From positions 24,205-88,204 of IMG/VR virus record IMGVR_UViG_3300009091_000012: a stretch of DNA of 64,000 bases; one strand, written 5' to 3'. The notes under the pieces were generated by a model. It was not told where the DNA came from, did no database searches, and worked only from the letters and a program-made list of their open reading frames with translations. This document shows, in pieces, positions 48,204-57,271 of the stretch. The first letter of the stretch is position 1. Every line of letters begins with the position of its first letter. The DNA is from a virus. The position numbers were made by a program, and so were the translations under genes.

Positions 48204-50160
48204 GTTCACGAAGCTGACCGCTAAGGATTTTATGGCTCTGGGTGAGGTCGAGTACCTTTTCACGCCGGATAAGGTACGCCTGCTGCTTGGCCGCAACGAG
48301 GACAGCCTCACCGCTGATGACAATGGAGCCGGGAAGTCGAGCGTGGCCGAGGCGCTTCGTTGGGCGCTGTATGGCGAAACGGTGCGACAGTGCTTGGACA
48401 AGTCGCTGAGCGTGGACCATGTGATCCGGCGTGGGCAGAAGAAAGCGATGGTGTCCGTTTATTTTGAGGCACACGGCAACGAGTATGAGGTGAAGCGCGA
48501 GCGGAACACCACTACTCAGAAGCTGACCGTGCAAGTGCTGCGAGGACAGGGACCGTGGCAGGAGTATAGCGGTAAGGCGGCGCAGGAAATCCTCGATCAG
48601 GCGCTTGGTATCAACGTTATCCAGTTCTCCAATTTGGTGTATCTGGACGGCTCGTATCCCCTGTTGTTCGCTCCGAGCACCGACCGTACCCGGAAGGATA
48701 TCCTGGCCGATCTGGTGGACGTGGCCATCACGCAGCAGATGGAGGAGGAGGTCAGACAGCAGCTTCTCCCGATCCAGACTGAGCAGGTTCGGTTGGAGCG
48801 GCTTATCGACCATTGTACCCAGGCGATCGAGTACCAGACCGAGTACAAAGGTAGGAAGCATACTCAGGGGCTGGCATTGACTAAAGAGTGTACCTTGCTG
48901 AAAGGCGCAAGCGACCAAGCTCTGCAAGAGGTAGAGGCGCTTCGTCAACAGGTGAATGACTTGCGCAGTCAGGTCGAAGCTGCGCAATTGAAGCATTTGG
49001 ATCAGCTCACTAAAAGTGAGAAAGAGCTTGGTATTATCGACCGTAACCTGGAGACGGCTACAGACAATCTTATGCAGGCGCGTAGCTCATTCCGGGTGGG
49101 TGACATCGATCAGGTGCAGAAGCAAATTGATTCTTGTACCAGGGAGATAGTTGCCCGTGAGAAACGGATCAAAGAGATCCGTTTACTGCAATCCCGAGGT
49201 CAGTGTCCTACATGCGGGCAAGCTACGAGTGAGGTCGGCACCAATGAGTGCAACGCCCTGGAGGACCAGATCAGGGGGTTTCGAGATGAACTTCAAAAAC
49301 ACCAAGCTGCTCAAGCAGTTCTTGAAACGGAACGAAACGGGTATGTGGATGCCCTTACTACAACCGTCCAGAGTTTGCGTGAAAAGCGGGTTTTGGCAAA
49401 CACTGCGCTCCAAGCTATCCGGCAGCAAGGCGCGGGGACGGGTACGCTAACTGATGAATACAATGATCTTCAGGAGAAATTCAGCGCCAAGCAGAATGAA
49501 CGTAACGAGCTTCAGTCTGATTTGAAGGCCAAGCGAGCGCTTCTCCAGCAAGCGAAAGAGAACTATATCGAAGCACGGAAGAAGCTGAAGCAGCTTGTTC
49601 AGGACAAGGAGCAAGCAGAAGGAGCGCTGGCTGAGCTGACTAAGCAGGCGGATAAGCTGTCGTTCTGGAAAACTGGGTTCGGCCCGAAGGGTGTGCCGTC
49701 GCTGTTTATCGAGACGGTGCTGCCTCGTATCTCCTCACGTATTCAACATTTTGCTAACATCCTCACGGGTGGGGATGTGATGGTGCAGTTGAGGGCATAC
49801 AAGGAGACCAAGAGCAACACGATCCAGGAGGCGATTCAGATTGATGCCGTGAACTCAAAGGGTGCCTCGGTGTATGGGGCGAACTCTACGGGTGAGCGTA
49901 ACCGGATCAATCTCGCTGTGACCCTGGGGCTGGTGGATTACTTCCGGTCTACCAAGGTGTTCGCATCCAACCTGTTGATCTGCGATGAGGTGTTTGACGG
50001 ATTGGACAGTATGGGGGTTGAGGCGGCTCTGGAAGCGTTGGGAGAGGCCCACGTGGATCATGTGCTGGTTGTGTCGCATCACGAGCACCTGAAGCCGCTG
50101 TTCCCCGAAATCTTGTACGCCCACAAGAAAAATGGTGTGTCGTCGCTGGTGGAGGTCTAA
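48196..50160 (+). CDS. sbcC: SbcC/Rad50-type ATPase (T4 gp46-like)
   Basis: 654 aa; ATG 48196 is preferred (GAGG 6 nt upstream). Walker A within DDNGAGKSSVAEALRWAL (about 46-63), coiled-coil arms about 170-330 and 350-480, zinc hook CPTC (337-340), ABC signature NSTGERNRINLAVTLGL (about 560-576) and Walker B LLICDEVFDGLD (about 593-604). Shorter arms than bacterial SbcC, like gp46. Dimerises through the hook and works with SbcD in end processing and recombination. Confidence 0.88.
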   Translation: MLKFTKLTAKDFMALGEVEYLFTPDKVRLLLGRNEDSLTADDNGAGKSSVAEALRWALYGETVRQCLDKSLSVDHVIRRGQKKAMVSVYFEAHGNEYEVKRERNTTTQKLTVQVLRGQGPWQEYSGKAAQEILDQALGINVIQFSNLVYLDGSYPLLFAPSTDRTRKDILADLVDVAITQQMEEEVRQQLLPIQTEQVRLERLIDHCTQAIEYQTEYKGRKHTQGLALTKECTLLKGASDQALQEVEALRQQVNDLRSQVEAAQLKHLDQLTKSEKELGIIDRNLETATDNLMQARSSFRVGDIDQVQKQIDSCTREIVAREKRIKEIRLLQSRGQCPTCGQATSEVGTNECNALEDQIRGFRDELQKHQAAQAVLETERNGYVDALTTTVQSLREKRVLANTALQAIRQQGAGTGTLTDEYNDLQEKFSAKQNERNELQSDLKAKRALLQQAKENYIEARKKLKQLVQDKEQAEGALAELTKQADKLSFWKTGFGPKGVPSLFIETVLPRISSRIQHFANILTGGDVMVQLRAYKETKSNTIQEAIQIDAVNSKGASVYGANSTGERNRINLAVTLGLVDYFRSTKVFASNLLICDEVFDGLDSMGVEAALEALGEAHVDHVLVVSHHEHLKPLFPEILYAHKKNGVSSLVEV

Positions 50161-50771
50161 TGGGCAAGATGTCGAAGCGTAAGGGGAGCAATACGGAGAA
50201 CACGCTGGCCAAGATTCTCCGTGAACACTTTATGCCCGACGTTGACCCTAAGACAGCCTACCAGATGGTGCATCGTACGCCGTTGTCGGGGGGGCATGTG
50301 GAGCGGGGCGACCTGATCATCAAGCCCCCCGTCTTGAAGTACTTCCCCTGGTTTATCGAGTGTCGTAACCGGGAGAACTGGGATTGGCCGCAGATCTGGA
50401 AGCAAGCTGAAAAGTCTCTTATCATCAGGTGGTTCTTGGTAGATGCGGTGGAGAAGTGCCACCCTTATGATCAGAACGAGAGGTACCAACGGTTGCCGAT
50501 GCTGGTGTTCACCAAGAACCAGCAGCCGTTGTATTTTGCGGCATGGTTAGAAGATTTGAGCATGCGCGGGATTGAAGCTTATCAGTTCGATTCGGTGATG
50601 TACGTCCCGATTACAGTTGACAAACAAGTCGAGAAAAAGTATGTTGTTATTGGTGACTTTGAGCGTATGCTGACGCTTCATCCTGTACCGGATACGAACG
50701 TCATGCAGGAGCAGATCAATACGTACCTGGGAGTGACTAATGAGTGCCTTAAAGGTGTTGATTCAGGTTGA
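50160..50771 (+). CDS. PD-(D/E)XK-type nuclease/resolvase-like protein
   Basis: 203 aa, ATG overlapping the sbcC stop. Pattern KGSNTENTLAKILREHF (Glu helix), ERGDLIIKPP (active-site Asp) and WFIECRNRENWDW (E-x-R in place of E-x-K), spaced as in archaeal-type Holliday junction resolvase folds. Placement after sbcC supports a recombination nuclease. The catalytic Lys appears replaced by Arg, so the assignment is moderate. Confidence 0.55.
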   Translation: MGKMSKRKGSNTENTLAKILREHFMPDVDPKTAYQMVHRTPLSGGHVERGDLIIKPPVLKYFPWFIECRNRENWDWPQIWKQAEKSLIIRWFLVDAVEKCHPYDQNERYQRLPMLVFTKNQQPLYFAAWLEDLSMRGIEAYQFDSVMYVPITVDKQVEKKYVVIGDFERMLTLHPVPDTNVMQEQINTYLGVTNECLKGVDSG

Positions 50772-51297
50772 CGTACAGAACGTCTTCTATGGATCACGTA
50801 ACTTCACGCACGGGCAGAGCCGAGTGGATTACGAAAAGCTGGTTGAGTTTATCAAGCACGCGGTTGTCGAACATGCACAAGAGGACAATCGCTTTCTGGC
50901 TTCGATAGCGGATGTGGCAACTACAGTATTTGGCTATGTGGTGCAGACGCCACGTTATAAGGGCATGAACTTCTTCGCGTTCTTACGTAGGATTGGGTAT
51001 GTGCTGCGGGTGCGGACCTACCCCGAGGATCTTGAGGTCGAGGATGAGTACTGGCGTGGAACCGTCAGCAACATGATCCAAATGGACTATCTCCAGTATG
51101 CTCCGGACTTTGACTACGTGGTCATTGTTTCGGGCAGTGGGGTGTATGAACCGGTGTTCAAGGCGTCCCGACAGAACTGGCCGAACGTGAAGCGGTGTAT
51201 CGCGGCGTTTAAGGATACTCTCCACGCCACGTACGGTCGGCGCGAGAATCTTGTATGCTTGGCTATCAGCTTGGATGAGCAAGTGCTAAGGAGCTAG
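50740..51297 (+). CDS. NYN/PIN-like domain protein
   Basis: 185 aa, overlapping the previous gene by 32 nt. VLIQVDVQNVFYGSR (first Asp-x-x-N motif of NYN/LabA ribonucleases), a central helical region, and DFDYVVIVSGSGVYEPVF, where the family usually has SGDxD/SGDGDF. The second acidic position is therefore Ser-Gly here, and RNase activity may be reduced or lost. Confidence 0.5.
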   Translation: MSALKVLIQVDVQNVFYGSRNFTHGQSRVDYEKLVEFIKHAVVEHAQEDNRFLASIADVATTVFGYVVQTPRYKGMNFFAFLRRIGYVLRVRTYPEDLEVEDEYWRGTVSNMIQMDYLQYAPDFDYVVIVSGSGVYEPVFKASRQNWPNVKRCIAAFKDTLHATYGRRENLVCLAISLDEQVLRS

Positions 51298-51298
51298 T

Positions 51299-52210
51299 GT
51301 GGCAAAACGAGGGGTGTCGAGAACTCGCAAGGACGATGGGCTGTCTCCGGCCCAGGCTAAGAAAGAGCGGGTGTTGAAGAAGTCCCGTCGTCGTAAGAAT
51401 CTCCCTGCCTCTCAGCTTCGCACCGTGACAGACCCCACAACTGGGGCCATCACCGTCATGCAGGCGTATGATGAATACCCCGACGAGTTTCGTTACATCG
51501 CCAAGATGTTGTATCTCACAGGGCAGGCAACGCCAGCCGAAATCTCACAGCGCATGGGCATACCACTAGGGACTGTTCGATCCTGGTCACAACGGGATAA
51601 GTGGACGGCTCTGCGTCGTAACGTTGCTCGTATCGCCAATAAGGACATGGTCAAAGCTGCTCGTAGGGCGATGAGCAATTACATGAAGGACATCGACCGT
51701 GGGCTGAATACCATCTTGGAAACGCTTAATGCCAGGATGCTAGCCGTGCCTGCGGATAAACAGCTTGATAATGAGGGCCAGATCGTTCGTTATCTGCTGG
51801 ATGTCTGGAGGTTGAAAATCTCCCTTGTCCGTACACTGACTTATGGTGTGCATGGCAAGGCGTTCTTCCCACACCCGAGTAACCTTACGTTTGACGATAC
51901 TGCCGAAGAGCCAACGGCGATGTTGTTCGGCGAGCATGATATCGAGGAGCTGCTGCAAGTTATACCGGCGTATATGCAGCAGGCGGCCCGCTTGGTCATC
52001 GGGGTGGGGCCAGAAGATTTGAGTGAAGAGATGTTGGACGCGGTGCAGATGAGGCTGGACGAGGTGGAGGAGGAGCAGAAAGAGCGGGAGAAAGAGAGTA
52101 AGGAAGCTCGGGCGAAGCAGCGCCGTGAGCAACAAGGTATTGAAGAATGGCCGGAAGGATTAGACCCAGTCGAGGATGTCATGGACATCGAGGAGGATGA
52201 TGACGAATGA
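51299..52210 (+). CDS. Terminase-small-subunit-like HTH protein
   Basis: 303 aa from GTG 51299. Basic Lys/Arg-rich N-terminus, then YLTGQATPAEISQRMGIPLG and TVRSWSQRDKWTALR (about 79-115), the helix-turn-helix and W-x-x-RDxW pattern of phage terminase small subunits. Helical middle, strongly charged coiled end. It would recognise phage DNA and present it to the large terminase, which is not in the window. Longer than usual small subunits (about 150-200 aa). Confidence 0.6.
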   Translation: MAKRGVSRTRKDDGLSPAQAKKERVLKKSRRRKNLPASQLRTVTDPTTGAITVMQAYDEYPDEFRYIAKMLYLTGQATPAEISQRMGIPLGTVRSWSQRDKWTALRRNVARIANKDMVKAARRAMSNYMKDIDRGLNTILETLNARMLAVPADKQLDNEGQIVRYLLDVWRLKISLVRTLTYGVHGKAFFPHPSNLTFDDTAEEPTAMLFGEHDIEELLQVIPAYMQQAARLVIGVGPEDLSEEMLDAVQMRLDEVEEEQKEREKESKEARAKQRREQQGIEEWPEGLDPVEDVMDIEEDDDE

Positions 52211-52914
52211 GCCGTCCACGAGATTTTAGAGACACGCGCAACCGAGGAGGACGAATTGTTCTTCCTAACGAAGCGAGGGTAGATGACATGGCCGCACGTA
52301 GGGTGGCGGAAGAGCAGGCGGTCGAGAGTAACCCGTTCTTTAAGCTGATTTCCAACGTCCGCAAGGAGCTGTTGGAGGAGATGGCACGGGTGGCTGAGCA
52401 GAATCGACAGCTTACCGTTCGATTGCACGCGCTGTTCGATTACTTGAACTCGATCGGTATTTTGGTGTGGCACGGCATGGATCAGCAGACCGGCAAGGTG
52501 AAGGCAGATGTTCCAACTAAGAGTGAGGACGCCACGCTGCCGGTGTTGAATCTGTTGGTGGATCAGGGTGCGCTTCCTAATCTTCCACAGCGTGGGTTTG
52601 ACGCTTACATCGAAGAGCATCTGGCCACCACGGAGATGATCATCAAGCTCCATATCCTGCACGCCAAGCAGGATGTGCCAATGAAGGAAGTCATTCAAAT
52701 GGCGCGGGAGTTCAACAACGCCCCTGGTCGCCTGCGTAAGATCAGCGGGGAGCAAATCCCGCTTATCAAGTATCTTACGGAGAATCCGGACCATCTGGCT
52801 GAAGAAGAGTTGGATGCTCTGGCAACTGAGTTCAATCTACGAAAAGAGGAGGAACAGCCAAATGTCGTGGGAGAGATTCGAGTTACCAGCAACGAGGGAT
52901 CCAATGTTCACTAA
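52207..52914 (+). CDS. Unknown protein (235 aa)
   Basis: ATGA overlap with the terminase-like gene. Arg-rich N-terminus, coiled helix (VRKELLEEMARVAEQNRQLT), helical C-terminus, acidic end. Could be a packaging accessory factor. The next gene starts inside its 3' end. Unknown. Confidence 0.5.
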   Translation: MSRPRDFRDTRNRGGRIVLPNEARVDDMAARRVAEEQAVESNPFFKLISNVRKELLEEMARVAEQNRQLTVRLHALFDYLNSIGILVWHGMDQQTGKVKADVPTKSEDATLPVLNLLVDQGALPNLPQRGFDAYIEEHLATTEMIIKLHILHAKQDVPMKEVIQMAREFNNAPGRLRKISGEQIPLIKYLTENPDHLAEEELDALATEFNLRKEEEQPNVVGEIRVTSNEGSNVH

Positions 52915-53281
52915 GAAGGTGCGCCGCTACCGTAGGCAGCAGTGTTGTTTGCGTGCGATCATGAGTCAGCAGAACCTGAAGCCGATTGATCTTGCTGAGC
53001 AGTTGGAAGTTAGCACCAGTACGGTCTGGAATTGGATGCACGGCGTCACGGTCCCCGATGTCTTGATGGCCGATGATATCTGCCAACTGTTGAAGGTTAA
53101 GCTGGTGGATATCTACCCGAGGTGGGATGGTGCTGAGATTGTCGAGGTCGAGGCGGTCCAGCTTCCTCTTCCGGAAGAGGCGCTTGCTTCTACCACCAAT
53201 GAAGAGGTGCCGATTACTCCTACTACTACCGTGGACGATGTGAAGGAGGAGCCATGTACGAACCCGGACAGCGTATCGTGA
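52862..53281 (+). CDS. XRE/Cro-type HTH DNA-binding protein (139 aa)
   Basis: ATG 52862 follows GAGGAGGAAC within the previous gene. Basic N-terminus, then PIDLAEQLEVSTSTVWNWMH and VPDVLMADDICQLLKVKLVD (about 37-78), a Cro/C1-type helix-turn-helix plus fourth helix. The C-terminal tail is Pro/Thr/Glu-rich. Probably a transcription regulator of phage genes; target unknown. Confidence 0.7.
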   Translation: MSWERFELPATRDPMFTKKVRRYRRQQCCLRAIMSQQNLKPIDLAEQLEVSTSTVWNWMHGVTVPDVLMADDICQLLKVKLVDIYPRWDGAEIVEVEAVQLPLPEEALASTTNEEVPITPTTTVDDVKEEPCTNPDSVS

Positions 53282-53436
53282 TTCGTAAGGATGACGGGAC
53301 CGAGCAGATGGTGCTGGTCGAGGATGTCCTGGCTGATAACGGTGGACAGAAGCTGCGGGTCAAGGATGTGGAGACCGGCGTGTCCTCTGTGGTATCCCCG
53401 ATGGAGACCACCATTGTGGAGCACCTGGAGGATTAG
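53254..53436 (+). CDS. Small beta-rich protein (60 aa)
   Basis: ATG 53254 with AAGGAGGAG upstream, inside the HTH gene end. Predicted SH3-like small barrel (QRIVIRKDDGTEQMVLVEDV). Followed by a terminator. Unknown. Confidence 0.5.
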   Translation: MYEPGQRIVIRKDDGTEQMVLVEDVLADNGGQKLRVKDVETGVSSVVSPMETTIVEHLED

Positions 53437-53456
53437 TCGTTTAGTTGCTGCAACTT

Positions 53457-53494
53457 GTAGAAACCCTGGTCTATACCGGGGTTTTCTACTTTTA
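53457..53494 (+). terminator. Terminator-like long hairpin
   Basis: GTAGAAACCCTGGT pairs with ACCGGGGTTTTCTAC (one bulge, one G-T), 14 bp, 5-nt loop, then TTTTAG. Confidence 0.65.
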
Positions 53495-53499
53495 GGGGG

Positions 53500-53528
53500 T
53501 TGACAACCGGATCAGAATGTTGTATCTT
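53500..53528 (+). promoter_or_regulatory. Sigma70-like promoter
   Basis: TTGACA (53500-53505), 17-nt spacer, TATCTT (53523-53528), about 45 nt before the 558-aa gene. Confidence 0.7.
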
Positions 53529-53574
53529 TGCTATGAAATGATGGATGTCAACCACCACAACCAAGGAGTCGAAC

Positions 53575-55251
53575 ATGGGGACCAAGGTTCGAAGAATCCT
53601 ATTTGAGGGGCACTTGCTCTTTAGCGTGCCTGATATGACCGAGTACCTAGAGATGGGGGACTTCCGACGCAAGATGGACAAGGTGGGGCTGATGCCTCTT
53701 ACCCTGCCTTTGCCCAAGGAACTGAGGACGCAGGCGGGACAGCCCCTTCAGCATGATTGGATGACCTGGGACGATGTCTACAAAATGGACCAACGCTTCA
53801 AGTGGAGCGGCAGTGAGATCGGCAAGAAGCTGGCGATGGTCCGCATGTGGTCCAGAAACAAGGATGGAGATGCGTATCGCCTCACTATGGGGGGCGATAT
53901 GGTGTTAGTGGAGCAGCGGCCCAAGGTGTTGAAGGATGTTGGGGAGTTCATCGAAACGGTGGTAGATCTGGAGGTAGCGGACGTGCGTCAGAACAAGGCA
54001 AGGGCGAAGGCGAAGCATGAGCAGGATAAGGTAGCAGTGCAACAGTTCCACGATAAGGTCGCCATGCAGAAGGCAGCCCAGAAGCAGAGCATGGTGCAGG
54101 CTATGCGGACGGATAGCCAGCAGGTGGACGAGCACCTCACCCAGGCCAAGCTTGATCTTGGGCAGTTGATGGTGGATCTTGATTACATGCCGAAGGTGGA
54201 TATGTTCGATCATCCGGTGCGGGTGGTGGCGATGGTGATGATCGAGGGAGTGGAGATGCCTCTGCTGCTGCAACAGGATTTTTGTTTGGCAGTGGGTATC
54301 CACCCTACTTCGTCCATGCTCAGTTCGGTACCGGAGACGGATCGTGGCTTTGTGAGTACGACAGGGGAACGGAATGCTGGCCCCGCGATGCGGACGATGT
54401 GTTGGATCTCACTCCGTGCGGGAGTGGATCTTCTGCGGCGTTCGAATAAGACTAAAGCGCGGGAACTGGCACAGCAACTCAATACGGTGGACTGGAGAGT
54501 CATCATGACGGGCAAGTATGAACCGAAGGGGATGGGCATTGTCCCGATGCAAGAGCAACAGGCGTTGACGGTGTCCTCGGATGTCAATTTGGACCTGATG
54601 GCAATTGTCGAGAACGTGCAGGTCGAGTCGATCAAGGAACGGCGTGAGATGCGGGCGCAGATGGAGAAGCTGATCCTTGGTGAGCAGGCCAACACGCAGA
54701 CGATTGTGCAGGAACTGGCTGGTGTTATCAAGCATATCACCAACAAGTTCGACATGATGTTCCAGGTGGATACCACGCAGCAGCCGAAGGTGAACGTGGT
54801 GAACTACGAGCCGGAGGTGGTGAAACCCGAGGTTACCCCCGAGGATAACCCGGTCCCAGTCACCACCGAGCCTGCTGAACCGAAGAAGCGGCGAGTGCGT
54901 AAGGGTGGCCCTTTCGTTCCTCAGATCCCGAAGCGTGACCCGCTTCCCGGCCAGCCCAAGATCATCGGGCAGGATGAGCGTACGCTCAGGTTTGTGCGGG
55001 AGAAGGTGGGCAAGGGCTACGACACTACCAAGATGTTCTTGAACAAGCGGGGTAAGCGCACCGACAAGTATCAGCTTTCACTGGCACAGCGTGCGAGGGG
55101 TGAGCTTGAGCGGCAGGGTAGGCTGCATGAGCTGTACAGCGTCCCTAGCCCGAAGCCGACCAGGGGGCCGAACCCGAACACCAGCAACGAGAATGCCTAT
55201 CCTGTTGATGTGTTGGAAAAGGCTTATGCTACTATGGAGTTCGAGGAGTAG
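53575..55251 (+). CDS. Large unknown protein with coiled coil (558 aa)
   Basis: ATG 53575 is preferred over ATG 53545 because AAGGAG lies 6 nt before it. Parts: a compact N-terminal region (1-130), a Gln/Lys coiled coil (about 135-195), a globular middle, a second helix (REMRAQMEKLILGEQANTQT), then a Pro/Glu/Val linker and a basic C-terminal end (KKRRVRKGGP). It resembles phage anti-repressor or regulatory proteins in having an N-terminal domain plus a C-terminal DNA-binding-type basic region, but no family is recognised. It has its own promoter. Confidence 0.6.
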   Translation: MGTKVRRILFEGHLLFSVPDMTEYLEMGDFRRKMDKVGLMPLTLPLPKELRTQAGQPLQHDWMTWDDVYKMDQRFKWSGSEIGKKLAMVRMWSRNKDGDAYRLTMGGDMVLVEQRPKVLKDVGEFIETVVDLEVADVRQNKARAKAKHEQDKVAVQQFHDKVAMQKAAQKQSMVQAMRTDSQQVDEHLTQAKLDLGQLMVDLDYMPKVDMFDHPVRVVAMVMIEGVEMPLLLQQDFCLAVGIHPTSSMLSSVPETDRGFVSTTGERNAGPAMRTMCWISLRAGVDLLRRSNKTKARELAQQLNTVDWRVIMTGKYEPKGMGIVPMQEQQALTVSSDVNLDLMAIVENVQVESIKERREMRAQMEKLILGEQANTQTIVQELAGVIKHITNKFDMMFQVDTTQQPKVNVVNYEPEVVKPEVTPEDNPVPVTTEPAEPKKRRVRKGGPFVPQIPKRDPLPGQPKIIGQDERTLRFVREKVGKGYDTTKMFLNKRGKRTDKYQLSLAQRARGELERQGRLHELYSVPSPKPTRGPNPNTSNENAYPVDVLEKAYATMEFEE

Positions 55252-55253
55252 GC

Positions 55254-55463
55254 ATGCCACGGCGTAATGTTTATCGTGATCTGTTGATCCGTATCCTGCA
55301 ACAGACCAGGGCGGGTGCAATTGATTATGATGAAGTACCCAAGGAGCTACTCTCCGAGGCCGCAGAGTTGTGCGATTTTGACATTGACTCATTGCCCCCC
55401 ATCATCCTGGGGGCAGATCTATCATCGTTGGGTGCCAAGTGGCATAAGGAAGGTGACGAATGA
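55254..55463 (+). CDS. Unknown small acidic protein (69 aa)
   Basis: Follows the previous stop by 2 nt. Basic first 15 residues, then acidic. Overlaps the next ATG. Confidence 0.45.
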   Translation: MPRRNVYRDLLIRILQQTRAGAIDYDEVPKELLSEAAELCDFDIDSLPPIILGADLSSLGAKWHKEGDE

Positions 55464-55807
55464 CTGAAAGAGAGTACCCCAAGACGCCGGAGTTGGACAA
55501 GATGCAAGCGTGCAGGGAGGGGGCGCAGACCATCGGAGAGTTCATCGAGTGGCTCCGTGAGGAGCAGAAGGTGGGCTTTTTCAAGGTGGCGCAAACGGAA
55601 GAGGAGGGGGCAGTCCACCTGAGCTACACCCCGTTCTGTGAGGATATCAACGTCCTGCTTGCCAACTTCTACAACATCAGCTTGGAAAAGGTTGAGGCGG
55701 AACGACAGGAAATCCTTGAGTACATCAGGACTAAGCACGGGGATAAGCCTGCACCTGGGTTCTCCTTGAAGGCTGAGGGTGAAGAGCTGGGGGATGTGAA
55801 TGTCTGA
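55460..55807 (+). CDS. Unknown acidic protein (115 aa)
   Basis: ATGA start. Helical, acidic; pattern TIGEFIEWLREEQKVGFFKV and a Leu/Asn-rich segment. Overlaps the next gene by 8 nt. Unknown. Confidence 0.5.
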   Translation: MTEREYPKTPELDKMQACREGAQTIGEFIEWLREEQKVGFFKVAQTEEEGAVHLSYTPFCEDINVLLANFYNISLEKVEAERQEILEYIRTKHGDKPAPGFSLKAEGEELGDVNV

Positions 55808-56183
55808 CAGAGCGGATAGGCGGGGCTGGCACATCTATGCCAGATTGGTGTGCGAGCATCAGCAGTTTAACGACTGTGCGAGGCCACAATGGGTGAGGGT
55901 GTTGGTGATGTGGCACCCGGTGTTGGGCAAGCTGATATCCGCAAGTGCGGTGTTGCGTTGGGTGCATTGGGCGTTCCCGGTCCTCATTGGTGGTAGGGCA
56001 TTGATGTGCGCCAACTGCCACCGGGTGGCGTACCAGAGCAGACTGTCGGAGTGGATCGCTCGTTTCGTAGCGTTCGTTACGTGTATGGGTGAGGATACCT
56101 CTGACGCCATCCTCATGATCGATGAGGATCTGAAACACCTGTCGGAGCGGACGCTGGCTGAGCTTAACCCTGAAGATATTTAG
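55800..56183 (+). CDS. Unknown protein (127 aa)
   Basis: Basic first half with one weakly hydrophobic segment near residues 40-60, Cys near 19, 26 and 67; acidic helical end. Unknown. Confidence 0.45.
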   Translation: MSDRADRRGWHIYARLVCEHQQFNDCARPQWVRVLVMWHPVLGKLISASAVLRWVHWAFPVLIGGRALMCANCHRVAYQSRLSEWIARFVAFVTCMGEDTSDAILMIDEDLKHLSERTLAELNPEDI

Positions 56184-56184
56184 C

Positions 56185-56212
56185 TTGACACGCACTACAT
56201 TTGTGGTGTAAT
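56185..56212 (+). promoter_or_regulatory. Sigma70-like promoter
   Basis: TTGACA (56185-56190), 16-nt spacer, TGTAAT (56207-56212), 36 nt before ATG 56249. Confidence 0.6.
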
Positions 56213-56248
56213 GGTAGATGGGATCAGCTAATTCGAGGGAGCAGAGCA

Positions 56249-56533
56249 ATGAAGATCAAGGAGATCACCATTGGTGGTAGCTACACCTACCAACCCGCTG
56301 CGTACCACAGCGCGAGGGCAGAGGCTACTTTCACGGTGGAGCTTGATGACGACGAAGATCCGGATGCAGCTCAGGATGAACTGAGGCAGCAGATCGTGAA
56401 CTCTATTGTTCACACGCTAGCGGGTGTGGACGAGGTCCACAATCAGGTGTTCAAGAAGGGCATGAACCCGAAGGACTTGATCAAAGAGTCCAACGAGGGG
56501 GATATGTTCGAGGACGAGGAATGGAACCCATAG
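56249..56533 (+). CDS. Unknown small acidic protein (94 aa)
   Basis: ATG 56249 after GAGGGAGCAG. N-terminal beta hairpin with TIGGSYTYQPAAYHSARAEA, then acidic helical end. First gene of the promoter unit. Overlaps the next ATG. Confidence 0.55.
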   Translation: MKIKEITIGGSYTYQPAAYHSARAEATFTVELDDDEDPDAAQDELRQQIVNSIVHTLAGVDEVHNQVFKKGMNPKDLIKESNEGDMFEDEEWNP

Positions 56534-56829
56534 ACCCCACCAAGCTCAAGCTGGCTGGCGTCAAGGTATGGGGCGTTATAGCTGAAGGACAATCTTTCGG
56601 GCTACGCATCGAAGAGCTTGTGGGTGACGGGCATAAGGTGTTGGCAGTATCAGCGGGTAGAGAAATAGAAGATGGCTCGTATGAGAGCCTGGACAACCCA
56701 TCCAAGGAATTCATGATGGGCTTGCTGACTCATATCCTGTACTTCAATTTTGAACCCATGATGACGTTGAGTGGAGATGCGTTGGCAGCACTTGAAGCGG
56801 AGGAAGAAGATAATCTACCACGACAGTAG
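56521..56829 (+). CDS. Unknown acidic protein (102 aa)
   Basis: Starts within the previous gene behind GAGGACGAGG. Beta-rich N-terminal half, helical and acidic end. Unknown. Confidence 0.5.
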   Translation: MEPIDPTKLKLAGVKVWGVIAEGQSFGLRIEELVGDGHKVLAVSAGREIEDGSYESLDNPSKEFMMGLLTHILYFNFEPMMTLSGDALAALEAEEEDNLPRQ

Positions 56830-56838
56830 AAAGGGGAC

Positions 56839-57054
56839 ATGAGCATGACGATCTATCTGGACGAGCAGCAGGAGTACTTCGACGGTGGACAAGGAACGAT
56901 GGTGCCATCCCCGATGAAAGAGACGCTGAAGACTTATGGCAGGGGATTGGCAGCAGCGGTGGCAGCAGCAACCGTCGCGTACACCATCAAGTTTCTGAGT
57001 GATGGCTTCATGGCCGACGAGCTTACAGTCTACTACGACGAAGAACCGGATTGA
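56839..57054 (+). CDS. Small protein with Ala-rich hydrophobic helix (71 aa)
   Basis: GAAAGGGGAC precedes ATG 56839 (ATG 56845 is possible). Acidic ends flank GLAAAVAAATVAYTIKFLSD (about 36-55), a likely membrane-inserted helix. Its N-terminal TIYLDEQQEYF resembles RIFLDDEEEV in the next gene. Confidence 0.5.
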   Translation: MSMTIYLDEQQEYFDGGQGTMVPSPMKETLKTYGRGLAAAVAAATVAYTIKFLSDGFMADELTVYYDEEPD

Positions 57055-57067
57055 GAGGTAATGCGGG

Positions 57068-57271
57068 ATGGCTTTCTTGAGCAACTGGCAAATGCGGATC
57101 TTCCTTGACGATGAGGAAGAGGTGTCACCTTCCACGCCTACTCCCTCAGCACCCCGTCACACTGGCACCAGGGGGAAAAGCAGATCCAGTGGAAGGCCAT
57201 CCCGCCGTTTTCTCACCTCGAAGATCAAGATACTAGAGGATACGGATATGCCCAATGAGGAATCTAAATAG
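57068..57271 (+). CDS. Unknown small protein (67 aa)
   Basis: ATG 57068, weak GGTAATGCGGG upstream. Ser/Pro/Arg-rich middle, probably disordered. Its TAG lies in the left arm of a 14-bp inverted repeat. Confidence 0.45.
   Translation: MAFLSNWQMRIFLDDEEEVSPSTPTPSAPRHTGTRGKSRSSGRPSRRFLTSKIKILEDTDMPNEESK

Noticed and set aside
56199-56248. tRNA-like sequence (GTGTAATGGTAG, later TTCGAG)
   Set aside because: Too short, no acceptor stem or anticodon arm; it is part of the promoter and leader of the 94-aa gene.
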